Below, piece by piece: positions 1 through 16,361 of a stretch of 64,000 nucleotides of DNA. The stretch is from contig NC_056550.1 of NCBI RefSeq assembly GCF_910596095.1, forward strand, positions 3,038,001 to 3,102,000. The letters are read 5' to 3'. The notes below the pieces were generated by a model. The model did not search any database. It had not been told where the DNA came from and was given only the letters and a program-made list of their open reading frames with translations. Within the stretch, counting starts at the first letter, position 1, and each line of letters opens with the position of its first letter. The translations under genes and the position numbers were made by a program. The stretch is from Thunnus maccoyii. Taxonomy: Eukaryota > Chordata > Actinopteri > Scombriformes > Scombridae.

Positions 1-38
<38 letters not shown>

Positions 39-53
39 GCACACACAAACGAG
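1..53. repeat. (AC)n microsatellite at window edge
   Basis: Uninterrupted AC dinucleotides to about base 34, then AC with GC interruptions. The array starts at or before the window boundary, so its full length is unknown. Confidence 0.95.
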
Positions 54-1337
54 GTGAAAAAGAGCCATAAAGCTATAAAGCAGCAGTCTGACTCCTTCAG
101 CTTTAATTGTCGATAATCTCTGAAGTTTCTCAGATTCCTGGAGTTCCTTCTGCACCTCTCGACTGTTTGCACTGCAGCTCAGTCACAACTACACTCTGAT
201 TTACTGCGCGGGAATAAAACAGTCTTTAAAACGCACATCCGTTATAATTGTTGCAACTAGTAATTATTATCCCGCTGCAAATGAAAAGCCTTCACAGTCT
301 TACACTCATCTTATTTTGTTTTAAAGTATATTCTCATGTGTTTCCGCTATTTGAGAAAACTGCTTCTAATGTATTATTATTATTATTTTAACCGTTGTTG
401 TTATTATTGATGGTGCTGTTTTTTATTTCTTTGTATTATTTGTACTAACTATATTTTTTATATTATATATTTTGTACTGTATTGTTGTTATCATTTAGTA
501 ATCTTTCATTATTCCATCTCTCTCACAAATGTCGCCTAAAAGCCAAGTTAATTAATGTAAACACGTTTTATTTTTAAATGTTTTAAAGTTAAATTATAGA
601 CATATTTAATGCTAAGAAGAGAACATGTCAGCATTGAGTTATACAAGTAATGAGAAGCTTTACTGATAACTAGTGTCCGGTAGTAACGTTAACGCTCTGA
701 ACTATTTCTCAGTGTTTGCTTCCTGCAAACAGGAGGCTTCAAATTTAGTGAAACTACAGTATGCAAATTTACGGAAGGAAACCACAAATACCAACACGAC
801 ACAGCGACAGTGAGAGAGCGTGACAGAGGAGGTGACTGTCTCTCGCCCTGTGACTCTCTCTCTCTCTTTCTCTCTCTCTCTCACAGTGACAATAGTGTAG
901 CCGCTGCTTCCAACCGGACACGCTCCCCGTTTCTCATGTAGTACACCGGCACACAGTTTCCAGTCTATCCTTCCTTTTTTTCCTGCCGTTTGCCGCCACC
1001 GCTTCTTCCAAACTGCAACAGAAGAAGAAAAAAAACCAGCAACCCGCGTGTTACAAGCAGACAGCCGACATGTAGCCACTGTATGAAGATTTCAAGGCCG
1101 TCACATGATACAGTTGCAGAAATTAGGTCACATTGTTGCCTTCAAGTTCTGTTGATATTCTGATTGCTTTCTATGTGGTATTAAATATTCTACGTCATAA
1201 TAGATCTATTTATGCCTCAGTGCGAATCTTCCTCCACACATACCTGTAATATAACTACAAGGCTTCTCGTTCTTCCTACATGCACGTGCTGTTTGATGTT
1301 ATAGTCTATCTAGTTGTTGGTGAAAAGCTAGCAGTAT

Positions 1338-1887
1338 TTAACCCTCATCTTACCAACATATTTAACATACAAGGACTATCGACTGGGGCCCCTGAGGACC
1401 CCAAGAATAAACTACTGTAAGAAACAACCATCACAGCAAAATGTTTCTTCTCAAAACATTATTAGTTATGTAATTATTATCATCTGAAAAAAACACACAT
1501 TATTATTATCATTATAGGAAAGATACAGTTAATTTGTATATTGTGTAAAATCAAAGTATATACTTTTCTTTAATAGAAATTTCAGCTTTTATTCTAAGTA
1601 CAATCTGACTACAAAGCCTTCAAATTAACTGACAGAGTGTTATAACCCTCCTGACAATGTGTGATACTTTAAATGAACTCAGAACTCAGTAAATACTTCC
1701 ATCTATTAAAACTGTGGAATTGGGTGCTTTTAACTGGGGCCTTCCAGGACCCCACTACACTGGAATTTTTTAAAAAGCACTAATTAAAACAGAAACAGAA
1801 AACAACTATATGAGGTCATTAGACACCTGTGAGATATAACAAAAAATAGACCTGTACAGTCTGCGGGTCCCCAGTCAGCAGGATTAA
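1338..1887. mobile_element. possible piggyBac-like MITE remnant
   Basis: TTAA followed by CCCTCAT lies at 1338-1348. An inverted end lies at 1870-1887 (reverse strand reads TTAATCCTGCTGACTGGGGA). A second CCCTCCTGAC start is at 1646. Internal ACTGGGGCC...GGACCCC blocks occur at 1382 and 1733, and their reverse complement GGGTCCCCAGT at 1865. TTAA targets with CCC-type ends are the hallmark of piggyBac-derived non-autonomous elements, common in fish. There is no transposase and the ends are imperfect, so this is a decayed element at best. Confidence 0.3.
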
Positions 1888-3177
1888 CATGTCATAGTGT
1901 TACACTGAGTGCAGTCTTATAGGCTAGTTTCATGCTAATAGTCTCATTTACAATTTTAACAATGTGTCATTTTTTTTTAGTAGAATTCTGTGTTAACACG
2001 TCATGTTACTCGCTTATATTTGCACCAGACGATTCAGTCATTTGAATTGATTATGTAATTCAAATGCACTTTATATGTCACTGACGCAGGTTGGACTAAC
2101 ATGATCCCAAAACAGCTGAGCCTTCGTAGTCCACTTATCTGCTGCACTGTTATATATAAGCAGCATTTTATTAGAAACACTCAAATCTCACCTGCTGAGG
2201 TTTAATTTACGCTGCGTGAGACCATTTAATTGAACACATGCTACGCCCGTTTTCAACATCATAACAATCCAGTGTGTTTGTTTTAAAGAGGCTGAGTTAT
2301 TATGACTGTCTGCTACAGTGGATCCATCTGAATATGTCACTCTTGTGTCAGAGAGTCATATTTACTCTACAGGCTGCTGAGCAGGTACCACTCATATTAT
2401 GGCAAAGCCGCAATCACATTGAGACTGTGCTAATGCATATGAGCTGTATATATAATAATAGTATTACCGTCCTGTGTGTGTCCCAGGCTGTAGGCCATGC
2501 CTGTCCTGTCCCGACTGTTAGTGCTCATTAATGATTAAACCACAGTCAGCTCCAACACAATGCTGCTGCTTCCCGTTCCCACAAAGCGGAGAGGAAACGG
2601 AGCGTCCTGCCAGAGAGAGAGAGGGAGAGAGGGAGAGAGAGAGAGAGAGAGAGAGAGGGAGTGAGGGGTCAAAATGAAAGTTAAAAAGAGAGATTTCCCA
2701 TCTGTCTGCGTGATCCTGCACAGAAAGCGAGAGCTGAGGATTATCGCTCTCTCTGCTCTGAACAGTGTTACTTTAAAAAGAGGAGAGAAGACATGCAGGA
2801 ATGGACGGGGGTGGGAGGGTAAAGTAAAAATAGAGTCTTTGTCTCTATTTGTCAGTCGGACTGTCTGCAGTTTGGCCATGCAGACAAGTCAGAGCCTGTA
2901 GGGGAAACACAGAGAAAGAGACACAGAGAGACTTATTTATGGCTGCGGTTATTTTACGACCTCAGCGACACATATTCCGTTTGTATGTGCGAATGAAAAG
3001 CAGGCCGTCCCCCTAGCTTTCCTTTCTTTCTCCCCTCAGAAGAAAAGGGAAAGTGTTAGAAGGAGATGGTGTCGATTGTGATCTCACTTTTATAATTCTG
3101 TAAATCCACCAAGCTTTGTTCACAGAGTTGCGTGAAAAAAAAAAAAAAAGCAGGAGATGGAAATATCTAGTGATGCA

Positions 3178-3178
<1 letters not shown>

Positions 3179-3248
<70 letters not shown>
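3179..3248. repeat. (TG)35 microsatellite
   Basis: Uninterrupted TG dinucleotides; cysteine-valine open frames across it are artefacts. Confidence 0.97.
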
Positions 3249-3249
<1 letters not shown>

Positions 3250-3467
3250 CCACTGCTTCACTGTTTATTTACACTGAATTATTACTTTTTAAGTCATTAT
3301 TTCGAAAACTCAAAGCTGTTTGAGCCACAATATAATTATGATTTGTGTTTTTAATAATGTACATGTATTTGTGTGTATATGTGTGTGTGTGTGTGTTATT
3401 TTTCATAGCGTTTAAATGGACAATTGATTAATTAGAATTGTTTTCAGATTATATATTTAATTATACA

Positions 3468-3471
<4 letters not shown>

Positions 3472-3527
<56 letters not shown>
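3472..3527. repeat. (AT)28 microsatellite
   Basis: Uninterrupted alternating AT tract, self-complementary and able to extrude as a cruciform. Confidence 0.97.
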
Positions 3528-3528
<1 letters not shown>

Positions 3529-4168
3529 CTTCGGGAGTTATTATTTTCATATTTTGAATTAAGTTGCCTGAAAATGAGCGTCATAGGCCTTTAATTAATA
3601 TCAGCTCATAACCATTTAAAATTTGGTGGATGAGTTAAACTATGAGAGATATATGAAAATACGGTGTTTTTGTTTTTTAAATCTTTCTTAAGACCGTAGT
3701 GCCTTAGGCTATATGTAGGCTATTTGTATAAATATATTTAACTTGAATATATGGCCACTGTGGACAGAGTTTCAGGCGCAAGGCTGTAATCAGTGTCAAG
3801 AAAACGGGAAAAATTGGAAAACTTGGAGCAGACCCGGGACTGTTTCTTTTCTTCTTTTCTCTCTTTTACATTTAGTCCGGGAGACTAATCAGTGCCACAG
3901 GAGAAGAAAATAGGCCTAATAATTCACTGCACACATAGATCAAACCGAACCGGCTCCTGCAGAAATACTCCTGGAACACTTCAGCCTCAAGTTTCCACAG
4001 ACACCACAGCCTGAAACTAAACACATAACATCCATTCATACAACTTCACCAGCAGCTTCACCTGGCTTATCTTCCATCAATGAGACATTATCAGATTATG
4101 TTTAGAAAATCCCTTCCAGATTATCAAGTCCAATGGAGAAAATAACCGCGATGAAAAGCCAGAAGAGG

Positions 4169-4196
4169 ACACACACACACACACACACACACACAC
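4169..4196. repeat. (AC)n microsatellite
   Basis: Fourteen AC units between hoxb6a and the window start. Confidence 0.9.
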
Positions 4197-4865
4197 TGAC
4201 CGGAGAGGGGGGCATAAATTAACCCACCTACCCAAATAGGCATCACCAATTACAAATGTACAAACACCTCAATTATAGCTTTGCATATCCCGCGTTATTT
4301 TGTAAGCTAACTCATATACTCGCCGCACACGGGACCACACAGGCCCGTGCGCGCTTCCGGCTGTGATTTACGCTCGCCAAATTCATTTTAATGCGGTCGG
4401 TATTATCTGCAAAGCGCCGGGAATGTGTTTTATTATTCGGTTGCCTCTAGTGGTGCAGCAGCAAGCCCCCCCTCAGGGCAGGCGCGCGCGTTCGTGCGTG
4501 CGTGCGTGCGTGTGTGAGCTGCTGGTTGTTATGGCTCCAACAACAGACGGAGGAAGACACACGGGGAGAGAAAGAATCAATTTTACGCGCGGAGGATTCC
4601 GGTGTGATTGTGCAATCTCACCGGGAACCGGAGAAAGATTAGAAAGCGAGATTGAATGAGAATTAGAAAGAGAGAAAGGAAGTGGGAGATTGAAGAAGGG
4701 AAATAGAAAAAGAGAAGTGGTGGTGGTGTTGGGGGTGGGGGGTAGTTCCCAGCCCCCCTCCTCTTCCTCCTCTTCTTCCTCTCTCCAACGCAAGGAAAAA
4801 GGGCGAACGAATGCCAGGCACGGAAGCTCCCTATTGGTCAGTGCGAGGTCAGCTGGTCTCTGCCT

Positions 4866-4943
4866 CCCCCCCCCCCCCCCCCCCCCCCCCCCCCATACCA
4901 CTCTCCCAACCCTCCTCCTCACCCCATCCCGTCTTCTCCGCAC

Positions 4944-4981
<38 letters not shown>
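4866..4981. repeat. poly-C tract followed by (CA)n
   Basis: A run of about 29 C residues at 4866-4894, then C/T-rich DNA and a CA array at 4941-4981. It sits 115-230 bases upstream of the hoxb6a TATA box. Length variation here could alter promoter spacing. Confidence 0.9.
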
Positions 4982-4983
<2 letters not shown>

Positions 4984-5095
4984 GCACTCAGCCACCCAGA
5001 TACCCCCCCTCTCCCCTCTCACCCTCACCCTCCTCACCCCCTCCTCCCAATCTGCGATAAACTAAGTGATAGCAGCAGCCCGTCGGACTGTCGGC

Positions 5096-5102
5096 TATAA
5101 AA
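5096..5102 (+). promoter_or_regulatory. hoxb6a TATA box
   Basis: TATAAAA lies 215 bases upstream of the hoxb6a ATG in a C/T-rich region, followed by CATAAAG. It would place transcription start near 5125-5130 and give a short 5'UTR containing three tandem GTTAGCC units (5164-5184). There is no ATG between the TATA box and the hoxb6a start. Confidence 0.6.
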
Positions 5103-5310
5103 CACAACAAATCATAAAGTGCAGGCAGGGGAAGGCAGAGGAAGGAGGACGGGAGGGAGAACCGTTAGCCGTTAGCCGTTAGCCTCCTTCTACTCCTCCT
5201 TCTTCTTCATCGCGTTGTTGTTGTGTTTGTTTCGTGCCCTCCTGTCCTCCCCTCTCCTCTTCTTCTCCTCTTCTATCCTCTCCTCTCTTCTCCTCTCCTA
5301 CTTTCTCCCG

Positions 5311-8249
<2,939 letters not shown>

Positions 8250-9375
8250 AAGAGGAGTAAAATTAAAAAAAAAGAAATAAACTGATGTAAGACACTTAAA
8301 GGAGGGAGAGGAGGATGGAAGAAAAGACATGCTGGTTAATCCCTTCCCCTCCCCGTCTCAAAGTTCTTTCAGACGTTTGTCTGCTGTGAAAACTCTGGGA
8401 AAGTAGCCTACATTTGAGCAATTTTATTTTATTTTTATACCTGAGCAGAGGTGAAACATGTACTAGAGAAGGAAGAAGATTCCTTTTTAACCGCCCTATT
8501 ATTGCCAGCCACCTAAATATTGTGTCAAACGGCTTCTAAACGCTGTATTTGCTTCTCTGTGTGGTCTGAAATTGGAAAAATAATTTGTAAAAGATTCTTG
8601 AGAAGGAACCGCGTGACTATGGACAGAAATCATGACAGAAAAAAGCGAAGAAATGGGAAAAAAAAGAGAGCAGCAAGAGACAGAAGTGCGTTAAAAAAGA
8701 GAAAGGAGAATGTTGGGCACTCTAAGTCACCCAAAGTGTATTTAAAAATACAGTAGGCTAAATAAGTAACCAGCCACCCAACGGTGACGAGCTGTTTGAA
8801 GATACAATTTCTTGTTGCATTCCTAGAAAACTTTTTTTTTTTTTGTTTGAAATTCTCAGATGTACTTGTCAGGCACTTGTTTTGAAGCTTTAGGAGACTT
8901 CGGGCTGTTTTTCCCCCGCAATTATTATTTTTTTGTTTTTGTTTCTTAATTTTTAAAGGTGTTGTATACCTTCAATTACACGTGCTCATAACAATGTGGG
9001 GAGGAAGTTATTTCAGAAATGTATGTATGTCATATGGTGTTGATATTTAAACTGTATAGAAATAAGCAAGGAAAAAAATCACCTTGTACGGTGAAAATAA
9101 TGTAACTGGGGAACGGGGTGGGGGTAATTTAACCTTTCCAGCGGTTTTACTTTTTTCAGTATGGAGGGAGGGGTGGGGTTGGTGGGTGGGGGGGGTGGGG
9201 GCGCTTGGGAGGGGGTGTTAACCTACTGATGTTATTCTCCAAACTACCTAAAAACGTTCAGGAAAGTGTATATTTTATGAATTTTTACATTGTTTATGTT
9301 AGTGTTTTTGTCAAGTAATTACGTATACTACCTATGACAGATGTTCAATAAAATGTAATGAAATGTAAAGTCTGG
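8250..9375 (+). other. hoxb6a 3' untranslated region
   Basis: A/T-rich sequence from the stop codon to shortly after the AATAAA at 9347. It holds a G-rich stretch (9114-9220) and two full 8-base miR-196 seed matches ACTACCTA (9243-9250, 9327-9334). The lysine-rich open frame at 8520-8756 has no homology I recognise and is treated as chance. Confidence 0.75.
9347..9352 (+). terminator. hoxb6a polyadenylation signal
   Basis: AATAAA followed within 25 bases by TGTAAAG and TCTGG, a plausible cleavage environment 1.1 kb after the stop codon. Confidence 0.7.
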
Positions 9376-9800
9376 AGAAAGGTTATTTTATTTATTTATT
9401 AATGCTTGTTAAACGATTTGTTGATTCATTCAAACATTAACAAACAGCCGCATTTTCGTCCAGCGCCAAAAAAAAGTGAACATTCAGAAGCAGGAACGTT
9501 TTTATTGTATGATTTATTGGCCCTACTTAAACACGCGTGCAAAGAATCATAAACCTTTTACCTTCTTACTTGAAACATGCACACACATATTTACTGCGAG
9601 AGCGAGGCCGGGGCCAAGTAAGCGCACGCGGCGGTCCGGAGGGGAAGTGAAAAGGGGCGCGAGCTGCTGCTGATGGCGGGGCTGAACTAATTGATGACCA
9701 GACCGAGCGAGCGAAAGTTGACCTGTCCTCGAGCCGGCCAGCCAGACACGTCACACATATACACACACACTTCACCCAAACAAAGTGGACAATGTCCTCG

Positions 9801-9814
9801 TGACCCTTTGAACT
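9801..9814 (-). promoter_or_regulatory. DR2 retinoid-receptor-type element
   Basis: The plus strand reads TGACCC TT TGAACT. On the minus strand this is AGTTCA-AA-GGGTCA, a direct repeat of two consensus RGKTCA half-sites spaced by 2, as bound by RAR/RXR. It lies in a CpG-rich block 4.2 kb upstream of hoxb5a. Function is inferred from motif and location only. Confidence 0.5.
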
Positions 9815-12237
9815 CCGCCTGTCCCCTGAGTGACCGGCGCGCGCGTTCGATCTCTCTGCAAGCGGCGGTTTCTGTTTCAGTGATGCACGCGCGTAAACAC
9901 AAAAACGCTTTTTTTTCTACTTTACTTTATCTCTTGCGAGTGACAAATACAAACACGAACAATAAAAGAATTAGAACGAACACGAATAAACACAAATTAT
10001 TCGTTATGACGTTGCTGTAATTCATAGTTAGCTTACAGAGACAGTTTGTATTAACGTAGCACACAGATAGAAAACATCAGGTTGTATGAAATGTTATTCT
10101 ACTGTTTAAAGAACACTCATGATCAGTCTGCTTTCTCTAAATGATGCACAATTATAACGTTACCATGATGTTATTTAGTTCCCGCTGCCATGCATGTGTT
10201 ATTAGTTTTTTTCTAGCATGTGCCTGCTGAAGGAACTCACATCTGCTGTAAACTTCTAGCTCATTAAATGCGATTTCACTTGCCCTGAATGTATTGAGTT
10301 GGCATAATAAGTTATGGAAAGTCTGGTCAGTTGTGGGACATTCTGCCAAGTCAGTTAATAATTAATACCACGCTGAGAAAATAAAACATTTCCTGCAGTC
10401 TGTGTGTGAGAGAGACAGTAAGATATGATTTAATTCAGTGCAATAAGCTTTGGTAATCAATGTTGTTTTCCAGTGAGACTCGGTTCAATAACAGAAATAA
10501 GCTTAGACTCCCCGTCAAGTGATCTCCTCATAATATTATTTGGTATGGTTTAAGTAGTGTAACAGGCAGAGGCCACGCTTTTGTTGCTTGTACACTTCTT
10601 CTATTGGCTGCTGTTTCTAGGTTTCTGTTTGGCTCTGATGCTGCTGGGTTGGTGGTTCAATTCCCACAGTGAGAATGTCTGCTGTAAGGTGAACTGCATG
10701 CATGCTGGCAGATGTTCTATGTTAAACACAGTAGAAATGGTTTCACTGTGACCCAGAGGGCTCAATTTACCAACCAACACCCTAACTGTACACTTTGTCT
10801 GGGTGTTCTTCACATTTTTGGGGCAAAGAATGTTACGGATCTTTGTGTTATTTTAACATCCTCCCATTTACACCCTTTTCAGGAGTTTTGAAAGCTGCTT
10901 TGTTTTGTTTTTTTAATGCCATGACATTCTGAGTTAATTCAGTCTGAAGCAATTAAATTTTTACCACAAGCTAAACAAAATCTTTAACTTTTCAATTTCT
11001 GTTCAAATATGAAAATCTCCAAAGTCTGAGCATCTTGACAGTATCTTAACATCTGTGCGCAGCTTGAAACGAGGGTTTAAGTACTCCATGGATTACAATG
11101 AATCGTGCTCACATTTGTGCACTGAGAGAATATCTGCTCTTTAGTGGATGATTTGATCCATAAACAATCTGATCACAAGCACATTCAGAATGTGTAGCTC
11201 CAGCTTGATAATAACAGAGTTTCAAACCCTGAATCCTGACCAACTTCAGAGCTATCAAGCAAACTGGAAAGCCAACAAAACATCCATAAAATGCAGGAGG
11301 AGTGGTACAGAAATTGGACACAACACCAGCTAGAAATAAGGGGATTTGAATTCATGGTGCAGTTTAGACGTGAAAATAAAAATTCAAAACACAAGAGTTA
11401 GATGCTCTGCGGTTCTTCAATTTTGTATTCTAGATCATAGCCGCTGACCTCTCTTGCCTGAATCTGTGGAATTTGTGTGGGCCAAACTGGTCAGTGAGCT
11501 GTTTCACAGTACAAATATTGAGTGTGATGGTGGAAATCTATATTTAACGAGGGAGTGTGTTCAGAAGTGTGTGCCAACTGGGTCAGTGCCTCCTCCTGTT
11601 CATCCTCCTGCGGCTTACAGGCCACTCCTGGCACACTTCGGGTTCTGTGCTATTAAGCCCCTAAGCCTGCTTTCAGGCCGACACTTTGCTGATTTAGTGT
11701 TGATATCAAAACAGTGTGCAAAATAATAAATCTGATAACTGTTTTGTGGATTTTAGCCCCCCGTTGTTGCCTCTTGCAGTTGCTTTTTCTTCTGTCTGGT
11801 TACTTTGGAATATTCAAGATGATTTCCATTCCAACTGCTGCTTTCTTTTGCTCTTGTGAGAGCATCTGAGTGTCTGAAATGTGGCCTGAAACTGCACACA
11901 CATGCATGAGCATATTTATACACACACACACACTGTCCCGCAGAGTGCATTCATTTGTATCGTTTCACACACACAAAAATCTGGAATTCTTCATCTGTCC
12001 CATGTTCTGGCCTATGCACATGTACGCGTGAAACATGCATGCTAGTGCACATTGAGGCCTACTACAAACACACGCACGCGCGCACACACACACTTACCCA
12101 GACACACAGAGAGGCACCCTAGCTGAAATGCATCCCAACTGGGAATCAACAAATCATAAATCAGTAGATTTCCATCCAGTGTGGACGTCACAGATCAGGT
12201 TTAACATTCCTCCTCTGCAGCTGGAAGGGAGGCTGCA

Positions 12238-12335
12238 GAGAGAGAGAGAGAGAGAGAGAGGAGTGCAGGAGAGAGAGACAGAAAGAAAAAAGAAAGAAAG
12301 AAAGAAAAAAGACAGAAAGAAAAAAGAAAGAAAGA
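12238..12335. repeat. (GA)n and (GAAA)n purine tract
   Basis: GA dinucleotides then imperfect GAAA units; its Arg/Lys/Glu open frame is an artefact. Confidence 0.9.
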
Positions 12336-12402
12336 ATCACAATCATAGGCCAAATTTTCCTTCTCAGTCATAACTTGGTGGCTTCACACAGTGTTCATGT
12401 GA

Positions 12403-12404
<2 letters not shown>

Positions 12405-12487
<83 letters not shown>
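12405..12487. repeat. (GT)41 microsatellite
   Basis: Uninterrupted GT dinucleotides in the hoxb6a-hoxb5a spacer. Confidence 0.97.
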
Positions 12488-12488
<1 letters not shown>

Positions 12489-13291
12489 TGGTTAGCTTAT
12501 TTTGGTTAAAGTTATGGTTAGATTTTGGTCATTTTGTTTATTGTCAACATGACAAAATGAGAATCTGCTCTGTTTTCTTATCATCCCATTGGAGGAGATG
12601 CAACAAAGAAGATTTCCACAACAATAATAAATAAACAAATACATAATCACGGTGTTGAAACTGGTAAATATGGCTCATGAGTAAAGTGGATGTCTGGGCG
12701 AAATATTGATCATTTTGTTAAAGATATTTTAGCAAAAGTAGAAGAATCACCCTCTTTCCGTCGGCCATGGTAATTGTTGTAATGATGTTAATTGCTGGCT
12801 TCACGCGGCCCTGATTGCATCACTGTATCTTGTTGCAGCTGTTATGGTGCCACAAAAGCGCATTATGACGCAGTAATGGGCCTTCGCGGCATTAACTGTA
12901 TGGCGCAGTAATGTGTTAGTTTTCGTTTTTTTCGTTTACATTTGTGACGTCGGACACATTACTGACAGTGTTATTTGAATCGTTTCTGTGTTACCATTAT
13001 TAATACTGTTGTTGTTGTTATTATTTGTTGTTGTGTTGTATTTTTGTATGTGTCCGTATTGGGGATCGAAAACGTAAACTTATTTTAATTATTCACTCCA
13101 ATTTAAACACAAACTTCTCCAAACTCTCAACTGAAGGTGGAAGCAGCATCGACGGACTGCTGTTATTATTATCTGCCATGTTAAATATTCCATTATTAAC
13201 GGGAATTTTTATGGTTCATGGTCACTGGTTCCTAATTTCCAGCCCAAGCAAAGGTCAATTAACAGGACTGAGTGATGAGAGACACATGCAC

Positions 13292-13310
13292 ACACGCGCG
13301 CGCGCGCGCG

Positions 13311-13360
<50 letters not shown>
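13292..13360. repeat. (CG)n plus (CA)n microsatellite
   Basis: CGCGCG run at 13295-13310 passing directly into a CA array. Alternating purine-pyrimidine of both kinds is prone to Z-DNA. Confidence 0.95.
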
Positions 13361-13362
<2 letters not shown>

Positions 13363-13488
13363 GAGAGAGGAGGAGGGAGGCAGAGAGAGAATATTTCATA
13401 ACAGCTCTCTAAGACTCTTTTTGGAGTCTCTACTTTCTCCCTCGCCTTCTTTTTTCCTGCCTCTTTAATCACTGCAATATATTATGTC

Positions 13489-13504
13489 TGCAGTAGGTGG
13501 CGCT
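13489..13504 (+). promoter_or_regulatory. CTCF-like binding motif
   Basis: TGCAGTAGGTGGCGCT matches the CTCF core consensus (CCASYAGRKGGCGCT type) at nearly every informative base. It is 482 bases upstream of the hoxb5a ATG. Vertebrate Hox clusters carry CTCF sites between genes, including between paralogues 5 and 6, so motif and location agree. Occupancy cannot be read from sequence. Confidence 0.6.
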
Positions 13505-13539
13505 CTGAGCTCACCCCCGGCACCTCCAGCAGCGGATAA

Positions 13540-13540
<1 letters not shown>

Positions 13541-13573
<33 letters not shown>

Positions 13574-13582
13574 AGAGAGAGA
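13541..13582. repeat. (GA)n microsatellite
   Basis: GA dinucleotides 50 bases downstream of the CTCF-like motif. Confidence 0.9.
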
Positions 13583-13676
13583 GCTGCCCCCGCCCATCCC
13601 TTCATCATTAGAAACCTCAGAGCATGAATTACCTCTCCGAAGTCATCGGCGAGAATTTACGACTGGTCAACAAAAG

Positions 13677-13682
13677 CACGTG
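13677..13682. promoter_or_regulatory. CACGTG E-box, hoxb5a promoter
   Basis: GCACGTGACC lies about 305 bases upstream of the hoxb5a ATG in non-repetitive sequence flanked by repeats. It is the class of site bound by USF/TFE-type bHLH-zip factors. CACGTGAC recurs elsewhere in the window. Confidence 0.4.
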
Positions 13683-13746
13683 ACCGCTCCCCCTCCTCTC
13701 TGTCTCTCTCTCTCTCCTCCCTCACCTCACCCCTCACCTCCCCCAT

Positions 13747-13797
13747 CACACACACACACACACACACCCCTCTATCCAACACACACACACACACACC
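13747..13797. repeat. two short (CA)n arrays in hoxb5a promoter
   Basis: CA arrays at 13747-13766 and 13779-13797 inside a C-rich stretch. Confidence 0.85.
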
Positions 13798-13985
13798 ACC
13801 CCACCCCACCCCCATATTTGGACGGCGCATACATAGCTAAAAACGAAGTACAGTGCAACGCCATAATTCACTAATACATCATAAATCGTTGAAAGTACCC
13901 GCGTTATAACGACCAAGAGAAATCTAACAAATCAAGCGCCCCTTAGTACTCAACTGTAAGCCTGCAACTCTCTAAAACAACCTAA

Positions 13986-16361
<2,376 letters not shown>

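Larger units (their letters stand above)
54..5095. other. hoxb6a upstream intergenic DNA, no gene seen
   Basis: About 5 kb without any homeobox, hexapeptide or other recognisable coding exon. It is A/T-rich from 240 to 4260 and becomes CpG-richer from about 4260 to 4660, where a non-repetitive stretch with TTTATG/CATAAA-like Cdx words could be promoter-proximal control DNA. No Hox7 exon is visible, so hoxb7a either lies further upstream or has been lost; several teleosts lack it. Short open frames here are translations of GA, TG and CA repeats. Confidence 0.7.
9376..13985. other. hoxb6a-hoxb5a spacer
   Basis: About 4.6 kb without a recognisable gene. A CpG-rich block at 9590-9900 contains a DR2 nuclear-receptor site. 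10000-11750 is unremarkable A/T-rich DNA with an isolated GGTTCAATTCCC (10654). 12230-13580 is dominated by GA, TG and CA repeats. The last 500 bases form the hoxb5a promoter region, with a CTCF-like motif and a CACGTG box. No ATG occurs in the last 100 bases before the hoxb5a start. Confidence 0.75.

Noticed and set aside
3157..3354. Cys-Val and Thr-His open frames over TG/CA arrays (also at 12407, 17100, 20013, 23045, 62190 and others)
   Set aside because: Translations of dinucleotide repeats with no other coding signal.
1..5095. Search for hoxb7a exons upstream of hoxb6a
   Set aside because: No Hox7 N-terminus, hexapeptide or homeodomain frame seen.
5215..5310. In-frame hydrophobic N-terminal extension of hoxb6a
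   Set aside because: The frame is open but starts with TTG, not ATG, and the hydrophobic string is a C/T-rich 5'UTR. The conserved MSSYFVNS at 5311 is the vertebrate Hox6 start.
8520..8756. Lys/Arg-rich open frame in the hoxb6a 3'UTR
   Set aside because: Lies downstream of the hoxb6a stop in A-rich UTR sequence, no recognisable domain, no initiation context of note.
10654..10665. GGTTCAATTCCC, a B-box-like word
   Set aside because: No A box or tRNA-like stems at the right distance upstream; a single 12-base match is insufficient for a tRNA or SINE call.
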